A stretch of 64,000 nt of DNA, from NCBI GenBank assembly GCA_937872385.1, contig CALMSO010000045.1:1-64000 (forward strand), given 5' to 3'. This DNA is from an uncultured Saprospiraceae bacterium (GTDB lineage Bacteria; Bacteroidota; Bacteroidia; Chitinophagales; Saprospiraceae). The translations under genes were made by a program, and so were the position numbers. Position 1 is the stretch's first letter. Every line of letters begins with the position of its first letter. This document shows, piece by piece, positions 58,095 to 64,000 of the stretch. The notes below the pieces were generated by a model, which saw only the letters and a list, made by a program, of their open reading frames with translations, searched no databases and was not told the origin of the DNA.

Positions 58095-58811
58095 CTAAAA
58101 ACCGAGCACATCTTGCATGGTAAAAACGCCCTGTTTCCCTATCAGCCAAGCGGCGGCGGCGATTGCCCCCAGCGCAAATCCATCGCGGGAGTGCGCCTCG
58201 TGGCTAATGCTAATGGTATCAATAGGCGAGCGGTATATCACTTCGTGCGTGCCCGGCGCGGGGTCGGTGCGCTCAGACAAAATGGACAGCTCGGCGGGGG
58301 CAGCAGCCGACCGATTGACCCAAGTATTTTTGCGGGCCAAAGCTTTGAGAATGCCTTCAGCAAGTGTAATGGCCGTGCCGCTGGGTGCGTCCAATTTTTG
58401 AGTATGATGTATTTCCCGCAGGTGCACATCATATTGCGGTTGTTGTTCCATCATATTGGCTAAAAAGCGATTCAGCGCAAAAAAGATATTTACTCCAATG
58501 CTAAAATTGGTGGCATGAATCATAGCTCCACCAAGTTGTTGGCACAGTGTCTGGGCTTCGGGTAGCCGCTCTAACCAACCCGTGGTGCCCGATACGACCG
58601 GCACGCCCGCCTCGAGGCAGCTGCGGATATTGGCGAAAGCGCTTTCTGGTTGCGAAAATTCAATGGCGACATCGGCTTGGCGCAGGTTTGCTCGATTGAG
58701 GTCTGCGGTGTTATCTACATTGATGCGCAGCACGACGGTGTGTCCTTGCTCGGTGGCCAAGCGCTCGATGGCTTGTCCCATTTTGCCGTAGCCGATTAGT
58801 GCAATTTTCAT
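58095..58811 (-). CDS. dapB: 4-hydroxy-tetrahydrodipicolinate reductase
   Basis: A 238-residue enzyme of lysine/diaminopimelate synthesis. The Rossmann motif is MKIALIGYGKMGQAIERL. VVSGTTGWLERL and ATNFSIGVNIFFALNRF are conserved, and the catalytic segment is EIHHTQKLDAPSGTAITLAE with the active-site His and Lys. GTHEVIYRSPIDTISISHEAHSRDGFALGAIAAA is the C-terminal signature. ATG 58811 begins the Rossmann fold directly; an upstream frame extension to 58862 is ignored. Confidence 0.96.
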   Translation of the reverse strand: MKIALIGYGKMGQAIERLATEQGHTVVLRINVDNTADLNRANLRQADVAIEFSQPESAFANIRSCLEAGVPVVSGTTGWLERLPEAQTLCQQLGGAMIHATNFSIGVNIFFALNRFLANMMEQQPQYDVHLREIHHTQKLDAPSGTAITLAEGILKALARKNTWVNRSAAAPAELSILSERTDPAPGTHEVIYRSPIDTISISHEAHSRDGFALGAIAAAAWLIGKQGVFTMQDVLGF

Positions 58812-58900
58812 AAAGCGCTGATTGTCAGAGATATAATATTGTTTTAAAAAAATTTTTTGCAAAAAAAAGTGACTTTGGCGTAGCGCTGCGTCTTAATAAT

Positions 58901-58988
58901 AGATTAAAACAACAGCTCTCTTTTTAATCTAAATGCAAATTCATTTCAGCACCCTGTCGGCTTTGGTCGGAAGGGTGTTGTTTTTTTA
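58901..58988 (+). ncRNA. Candidate small RNA with terminal hairpin
   Basis: Hairpin 1 is AGATTAAAA (58901-58909) with TTTTAATCT (58922-58930). Hairpin 2 is a 9-bp stem (58947-58955 with 58972-58980) followed by TTTTTTT, an intrinsic terminator for plus-strand RNA. Both flanking genes are on the minus strand, so this terminator has no protein gene to serve. No convincing promoter or known RNA family was recognised. Confidence 0.35.
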
Positions 58989-59037
58989 TTGATCAATGCG
59001 AATACTAGGTTAAAATATTAAGCATACATGGTGAATA

Positions 59038-59097
59038 ACCCCGTAGGGGTGCTATATTTATAATAAGGTCATAAAAAGTCGGAACCCCAACGGGGTG
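59038..59097. repeat. Two REP-like palindromes (CCCCGTAGGGG, CCCCAACGGGG)
   Basis: ACCCC-GTA-GGGGT (59038-59050) and ACCCC-AAC-GGGGT (59084-59096). The 16-mer GAACCCCAACGGGGTG is identical to the copy at 53875-53890 between trpE and trpG. Confidence 0.85.
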
Positions 59098-59154
59098 ACA
59101 CCGCGCCTCTATGATATATCTAATTATAAAAATGCCTTTTTATTTACTACGGCT

Positions 59155-59916
59155 TTAACCGAAACTATTGACGATGGCTACAAAATCGCTGGCTTTGAGC
59201 GAAGCACCTCCCACGAGTCCGCCGTCCACGTCGGGTTGGGCGAATAATTCTTTAGCATTGCCTGGATTGACGCTGCCGCCGTACTGAATGGTGGTCAGGT
59301 TGGCAATTTCTTCATTATAATGCTGTGCAATTAACTGGCGGATGTGCGCGTGCATTTCCTGCGCCTGCGCTGGCGAGGCAGTCTGGCCGGTGCCGATAGC
59401 CCACACGGGTTCATAGGCGATAACCACCCGTCGGAAGGCTTCTTCCGAGAGGTGAAACAGTGCATTGCTCAGTTGCGAGGCTACCAATTGCTTGTGCTGG
59501 CCGGCTTCGCGCACGTCGAGTTTTTCGCCGCAGCAGAAGATGGGCTGTAGCCCTTTGCTTAATACCGCATCCACTTTGAGGGCCAATTGGGCGTCGGTTT
59601 CGCCGAAGTACTCGCGCCGCTCGGAGTGTCCGATGATGACAAACTCCACGCCCACCGATTTGAGCATTCCGACCGAAACTTCGCCGGTGTAAGCACCGTT
59701 TTCCGCCTCGTGGCAATTTTGCGCAGCTAATTTCAGGTTGGAAATATCCTTGATAATATTGCGCACGCTATTGAGGTGAATAAAAGGCGTAGCCAGCACC
59801 ACCAATACGCCGGTGGGTTGCAGTTGCTCCACGATATCCTTGGCTAAGTCGCGCCCCTCTTCGTAGAGTTTATTCATTTTCCAGTTGCCAGCTACAATAA
59901 GTTGTCGTTTATTCAT
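59155..59916 (-). CDS. tpiA: Triosephosphate isomerase
   Basis: A 253-residue glycolytic TIM barrel, full length. Active-site residues are Lys in NWKMNK, His in IIGHSERREYF and Glu in AYEPVWAIGTGQTA; the phosphate loop is YGGSVNPGN and LVGGASL. The N-terminus MNKRQLIVAGNWKMNK fits the family. It lies upstream of dapB on the same strand but 343 bp away, so it is probably a separate transcript. Confidence 0.97.
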   Translation of the reverse strand: MNKRQLIVAGNWKMNKLYEEGRDLAKDIVEQLQPTGVLVVLATPFIHLNSVRNIIKDISNLKLAAQNCHEAENGAYTGEVSVGMLKSVGVEFVIIGHSERREYFGETDAQLALKVDAVLSKGLQPIFCCGEKLDVREAGQHKQLVASQLSNALFHLSEEAFRRVVIAYEPVWAIGTGQTASPAQAQEMHAHIRQLIAQHYNEEIANLTTIQYGGSVNPGNAKELFAQPDVDGGLVGGASLKASDFVAIVNSFG

Positions 59917-60142
59917 TGTTTTTTATTTAGTTGTATAGTAAAAACTCGTTGGGATGTAATGGCTTGCTAAAAAAATATGGCGTTAAAGTAATGGAGTGTT
60001 GTTAATTTGTTAATGTTAGTTGTTATTTTTGGGAATTTTTTGTTATTGATAACCAGCGATTTGTGTTTTGTTTTGCAACTAAAATAGTTATATCCGGATG
60101 CTTATTAGTAATTATAATGCTTTTTGCAATAGAATAAAATGA
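59917..60142. other. AT-rich tpiA leader
   Basis: No gene. GATAACCAGCG with a downstream ACTAAAAT (60048-60085) resembles 20359-20393, in front of the cyclase-like gene. Confidence 0.3.
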
Positions 60143-60736
60143 TTAACCCTGGGCAGCTCGTTTCCGTTTTTGTCGCATATTATAAAAAAACTCCGTACCT
60201 ACGCCCAATAGCACCGCCACGCCCATCAGCGCGAGGTGCCAGTACCAGGGCAGAGGCGCCCGCTCGGTCTCTACATATACTGCATATTTAGATATGTCAT
60301 ATCGCTCATTATCAAAGGCTTGGGTGCGATTTTTGGATTTTCCCATTTTGCGTACTACGCCCTTGATAGTGGCCGGGCCACGCGGGGCACAATCGCCGCG
60401 CTCCACACAAGCGGGATCATAGACCTGTGTCCAAGCGATGACCGCAATGCGCGTCTGAATGGCACTGTCCAATTGCATTTGCCGCTCGGCACTCACCAAT
60501 GGATATTGCACGACACCTGCTTTTTCGCCCTTGCGCGGCGGCGCGTACTGAAAGTCACCGGTGCGTTGCCCGCCTGTTATTTCGATGAAATCGGAGTCGC
60601 CAACTCCTTGTTTTTCAATTTCTTCTATGGTGTATTGGCGCAGCTTGTGTGTGCCGGTAAGCCCCGATAAAATACTATTGCAGCTATTGATAAATAAAAC
60701 GACGGCGCCAAAAGCAATGAGCAGACGATACAGCAT
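60143..60736 (-). CDS. Hypothetical membrane protein
   Basis: 197 residues with an N-terminal hydrophobic segment ending in a lipobox-like NSC (LLIAFGAVVLFINSCNS) and a second membrane helix near the C-terminus (WYWHLALMGVAVLLGVGTEFFY), followed by a basic tail. The part between is polar (TIEEIEKQGVGDSDFIEITG) and contains the strand VRKMGKSKNRTQAFDNERYDIS. I do not recognise a family. ATG 60736 is chosen over the frame start at 60838. Confidence 0.65.
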   Translation of the reverse strand: MLYRLLIAFGAVVLFINSCNSILSGLTGTHKLRQYTIEEIEKQGVGDSDFIEITGGQRTGDFQYAPPRKGEKAGVVQYPLVSAERQMQLDSAIQTRIAVIAWTQVYDPACVERGDCAPRGPATIKGVVRKMGKSKNRTQAFDNERYDISKYAVYVETERAPLPWYWHLALMGVAVLLGVGTEFFYNMRQKRKRAAQG

Positions 60737-60892
60737 GGTTTGATTTTTATAATGCGTTTTCCCAGGTACGGTGTTGCTGGCCCGCTTCAGAACGGGTATG
60801 CTTACAAATCGGGGCACAATATAAGGTATTTCCGCCACACGGTGTTATCCGAAAAGATGCGTCAAAATAAAAAATACAGGTCGGAGGGCGGT

Positions 60893-61993
60893 TTACTTAC
60901 GGAACGCAGTCATGCCGGGCAATGCGCGGAAGTCAAAACCCCACAGCGCTTGGTTTTCCCAACTGGAGCCATCCGTAGCGGAGTTGCCCTTGAAAGCAAT
61001 CCATTCGGGGGCCCAATAGCAGAGGCCCGTGCCCCGGGGCGTGTTTTCGATGATGCGCCGCAGCGCAAGCAAAAAGTCGAGTTGCCCTTGTGGCGTAGCC
61101 GGAAATTCCGGTAAAATCTGATCGGGCAAACCGATAATATTGTTGGTCTGGTCGGCCCAAGCAAAGGTAAATGGATAAGCCGTTTCGGCAATAATAATGT
61201 CCTGCTCGAATGCGGTACTCAGCGCCAGCAATTGCTCTTGCAATGTTGTAAGACTTTTGCCGTGCCAGAACGGATAATACGACAGTCCAATTAAATCGAA
61301 ATCCAGGTCTTTCAGGTTGTTATAAAATGCCAATGCGCCTTCATGCCCAGCAAAGTGCAGCATAATTTTGGCATCGGAATGTGCCCTGACCGCTTCAATG
61401 CCTTTTTGCAATAGTATTTTCATTTGCTCCGGTCGGTTGCGATGTCCATCGGGCCACAGCAAGCCGTTATTTATTTCATTGCCGATTTGAATATAATCGG
61501 TTGGAATTTCTGTAACGATTTTTCGGGTATAGTTATACAGGCTATCTTGCAAAGCGGCGAAATTGGCCTGCGCCCAGCGCGCTGGTTTGGACTGGGCGCC
61601 GGGGTCGGCCCAAGTATCCGAATAGTGCACCGTGAGCCATACTTCCATGCCGAGGTCTTTTATTTCTTTAGCAAAAGCCTGCACTTCTGCAAAACCCGCG
61701 TGCTGGTCTTTGGGGTTTACCCAAATTTTGAGCCGAATGGTATTCACTCCTGCGCGTTTGAGGGTGGTGAGCATGTCCTCCGGTTGGCCGTCGGCGTTGC
61801 GCGTGACGGCATTCGACAGGCGAATTTGTGGCAGAAAGGAAATATCCGCGCCTCGGATGGGGAGGGTGCTCGCCGATTCATCGGCAGGTGGTGTCTCAGT
61901 AGCCGTGCAAGCCGCTAAAAGCCACAACATCAAACAGAGCTGCAAGTGCCGTGGTACTATAATTTTTGATGCCAGATATTTACTTAGTTGCAT
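60893..61993 (-). CDS. GH53 arabinogalactan endo-beta-1,4-galactanase, lipoprotein
   Basis: A 366-residue glycoside hydrolase with a lipoprotein signal (LCLMLWLLAACTA, lipobox LAAC). The TIM-barrel domain starts RGADISFLPQI. Catalytic glutamates are in YIQIGNEINNGLLWPDG (acid/base) and IIIAETAYPF (nucleophile); VWLTVHYSDTWADPGAQ is a family hallmark. It cleaves beta-1,4-galactan side chains of pectin. No SusC/D pair is adjacent, so it is not in an obvious polysaccharide-use locus. Confidence 0.93.
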   Translation of the reverse strand: MQLSKYLASKIIVPRHLQLCLMLWLLAACTATETPPADESASTLPIRGADISFLPQIRLSNAVTRNADGQPEDMLTTLKRAGVNTIRLKIWVNPKDQHAGFAEVQAFAKEIKDLGMEVWLTVHYSDTWADPGAQSKPARWAQANFAALQDSLYNYTRKIVTEIPTDYIQIGNEINNGLLWPDGHRNRPEQMKILLQKGIEAVRAHSDAKIMLHFAGHEGALAFYNNLKDLDFDLIGLSYYPFWHGKSLTTLQEQLLALSTAFEQDIIIAETAYPFTFAWADQTNNIIGLPDQILPEFPATPQGQLDFLLALRRIIENTPRGTGLCYWAPEWIAFKGNSATDGSSWENQALWGFDFRALPGMTAFRK

Positions 61994-62359
61994 AAAATGT
62001 ATTAAATTAAGTGCCCAGATATAATTATTTTCAATACAAAAAAACGAATAAACAACTGATTATCAAAGGCATAACGACTGCCCCAATTAACGAATAACAA
62101 TGTCTCATTACTTATTACAAAATCTTGCTCAAGCGGATTCAAAACAAAGAAACAAAAAAACGGAAAAACTGGGGCATATTAGCTCCACAATTAAATACCA
62201 GGTGCATTACTATTTTTGCCAATAGCATGGTTGTCAGGAATGTGTTGCTCGCACGCTCCTGTGGCCAATGGTCAAAAAAAATACGTCAAAACGCAATAAT
62301 TTCAGTGCTTTCCGCTTTTGAATGGCAGATAAACTGTATCTTGAACAAAGCAATAAAAC
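61994..62359. other. 366-bp AT-rich intergenic region
   Basis: I see no gene, repeat or convincing terminator here. Divergent promoters for the galactanase and the alpha-2-macroglobulin gene are expected. Confidence 0.4.
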
Positions 62360-64000
62360 ATGAAGAAATGCCTCGTCTTTTGCATCGTTGCCTTTGCTGC
62401 AATTTCTTTATTTGCACAAAACAATCAAGTGATGCCCGGATATGAGAGAGAATGGAAACGAATTGACTCTTTAGAGCAACAGGGGCTGCCGCAGTCGGCT
62501 CTTTCCGAGGTAGAAAAACTCTACGCCCGCGCTAAAAGTGAAAACAACCCTGCACAAATCGTCAAAACCCTTATTTACCAACAAAAATATCAAAGCCAGC
62601 TCGAAGAAGACGGCGATGTGCAGTCCATACTACGCCTGCAAAAAGAGATGGCCGCGGCCGAATTTCCGGTGCAGCCCATTTTACAATCCATCTTGGCAGA
62701 GCTGTACAATCGCTACTGGCAGCAAAACCGCTGGCAAATACAGGAGCGTACCACCACCGACGACTTTGTGCCGGAAGACATTCAAACTTGGAGTGCAGAG
62801 CAACTTTTGGCCGAAAGCGCCCGGCTTTACTTAGCTTCCCTTGCGGACCCGCGCACGCGCCAGACGCCCTTAGCCGATTTCAAGGACATCACCCTGAAGG
62901 CAGAAAATAGCGAAGGGCTGTGGCCTACGTTGTACGATTTGCTGGCGCACCGGGCAATTCAGTATTTTTCTAATGAAACCAGCTACCTCAATCAGCCGGT
63001 GTACCGCTTTGTGCTCGACCAAGCCGAAGCTTTCGCTGATGCGGCTACGTTTGTGAATACGGCTTTTGCAACCAAAGATACGGCTGCGCTCAAGTATCGG
63101 GCTTTACGGCTTTTTCAGCAGGTATTGCAGCATCATTTGAATGACGCCGACCCGAAAGCGCTGATAGATGCCGATTTGAAACGGCTGCAATTTGTACATA
63201 ACACCAGCATCCTGCCTAATAAGGATGATCTCTATCTAAAAGCACTCGAAGCCTTGCGTGCGCGCTACCAGCAGCACCCTTCAGCCGCAGAAGTGGCTTA
63301 TCAAATTGCTGCGCATCATTATCAAAAAGGGAGCGAATACAACTGGAGCGACCCCGCTACCGAGCCGTACCGGCTGCGATACCAAATGGCTAAGGCCCTG
63401 TGCGATGAAGCGATAAAAGCCTATCCACGGACGTTTGGAGCCAACCAGTGCGCAGCATTGCAAAGCCAAATTCTACAAAAATCCTTGAGTTTGCAAGCCG
63501 AGGAAGTGAATTTGCCCAACCAGGCCATGCCGGTGCAGGTACAATACCGCAACGTGCCAGAGGTCTTCCTGCGTGTGGCCCAACTCAGCGAGCAGGATGC
63601 AAGCAAAATTGAAGGATTGAACTATGAAGAGACGCTGAATGTGCTGCTCAAGCTTAAAAAAATAAAGGAATGGTCGGTCAAGCTGCCGGATGATGGCGAT
63701 TTTCAGTTGCATACCACCGAAGTTGCCGTGGATGGGCTGCCTTTCGGGCAATATGTGATTTTGGCTTCCGACAATAAAAAATTCCAAAGTAAAGGAGGTG
63801 CGGCCGGGTATTTATTTACTCAAGTATCCAATTTAGCGTATTTCCAAAGGCAAATAGAAGGTGGTAGTTTTGAATTTGTCATCGTGCATCGCCATACCGG
63901 CGAGCCATTAGCGGGCGTAGAAGCCGAGTTTTTTGGTACGGATTATAGCAACCGGCGCAATCAGGAAACCCGTCGTAGCCTCGGCAAAATGCGCAGCGAT
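62360..64000 (+). CDS. Alpha-2-macroglobulin family protein, N-terminal part (cut by window edge)
   Basis: An open frame of 547 codons running off the right edge. It begins with a signal peptide (MKKCLVFCIVAFAAISLFAQ), then a helical N-terminal region (REWKRIDSLEQQGLPQSALS, AELYNRYWQQNRWQIQERTT) that is typical of the large Bacteroidota MG2/alpha-2-macroglobulin proteins. Beta-rich MG-like segments follow (PVQVQYRNVPEVFLRVAQLS, GEPLAGVEAEFFGTDYS). Bacterial alpha-2-macroglobulins are envelope proteins thought to trap proteases. The thioester region, if any, is outside the window. Confidence 0.85.
   Translation, partial: MKKCLVFCIVAFAAISLFAQNNQVMPGYEREWKRIDSLEQQGLPQSALSEVEKLYARAKSENNPAQIVKTLIYQQKYQSQLEEDGDVQSILRLQKEMAAAEFPVQPILQSILAELYNRYWQQNRWQIQERTTTDDFVPEDIQTWSAEQLLAESARLYLASLADPRTRQTPLADFKDITLKAENSEGLWPTLYDLLAHRAIQYFSNETSYLNQPVYRFVLDQAEAFADAATFVNTAFATKDTAALKYRALRLFQQVLQHHLNDADPKALIDADLKRLQFVHNTSILPNKDDLYLKALEALRARYQQHPSAAEVAYQIAAHHYQKGSEYNWSDPATEPYRLRYQMAKALCDEAIKAYPRTFGANQCAALQSQILQKSLSLQAEEVNLPNQAMPVQVQYRNVPEVFLRVAQLSEQDASKIEGLNYEETLNVLLKLKKIKEWSVKLPDDGDFQLHTTEVAVDGLPFGQYVILASDNKKFQSKGGAAGYLFTQVSNLAYFQRQIEGGSFEFVIVHRHTGEPLAGVEAEFFGTDYSNRRNQETRRSLGKMRSD

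Larger units (their letters stand above)
58812..59154. other. 343-bp gap between dapB and tpiA
   Basis: No protein gene. It contains a plus-strand pair of hairpins ending in a T-run (possible small RNA) and REP-like palindromes, both annotated separately. Confidence 0.6.

Overview
The window looks like a chromosomal segment of a member of the Bacteroidota, probably a Saprospiria/Lewinella-type lineage (the lineage is inference). Signs are two secreted proteins with type IX secretion (T9SS) C-terminal sorting domains, several Bacteroidota-type promoters (TTTG, about 20 nt, then TAnnTTTG), a head-GIN-domain protein, LytS/LytTR two-component genes, a glycine-rich RRM protein, a ligase-associated DEXH helicase, and an alpha-2-macroglobulin gene at the right edge.

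Layout. 1-3.6 kb: start of sbcD, a lipoprotein nuclease, an MscS channel, and two tRNA genes with a four-helix-bundle gene between them. 3.9-12.5 kb: an accessory island. An operon encodes an EAD11-type adaptor, a protein sharing its linker motif, a membrane-anchored STAND NTPase and an exported FGE/C-type-lectin-fold protein. It is followed by a complete diversity-generating retroelement (DGR): an HRDC accessory protein, a reverse transcriptase and a 126-bp template repeat (TR, 10782-10907). The matching variable repeat (VR, 9018-9143) is the 3' end of the FGE gene, and all 17 TR/VR differences fall on TR adenines. The island ends with a PIN toxin-antitoxin pair and a decayed RAYT transposase bordered by palindromes. 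12.5-20.3 kb: a UbiA-asnB-radical SAM-glycosyltransferase operon with a divergent PhyH-type dioxygenase and a convergent DxDD-containing cyclase-like protein, possibly a specialised-metabolite or glycan cluster.

20.5-52 kb is mostly housekeeping: T9SS cargo, tRNA-Pro and tRNA-Thr, class II aldolase, mnmA, a QueD/PTPS enzyme, a LytS/LytTR pair, PhoD, an Lhr-like helicase, MntA with a shortened HepT, pdhA, metG, an aromatic amino acid decarboxylase, a YfcC transporter, an amidase, FKBP and a ParE-type toxin-antitoxin pair. 52.1-56.8 kb is a trpE-trpG-trpD-trpC run preceded by what looks like a transcription attenuator: a 21-codon leader peptide with four consecutive Trp codons and a strong intrinsic terminator. 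56.9-64 kb holds msrB, dapB, tpiA, a GH53 galactanase and the partial alpha-2-macroglobulin gene.

The non-coding DNA is unusual. Many gene boundaries carry tandem arrays with a strict 7-nt (sometimes 8-nt) period; several share the degenerate unit CRAANNG and lie directly next to start or stop codons. Palindromic REP-like elements occur near trpE, trpG and tpiA and around the RAYT remnant. The observations most worth follow-up are the DGR-diversified STAND/EAD system, the trp attenuator and the heptad repeats.
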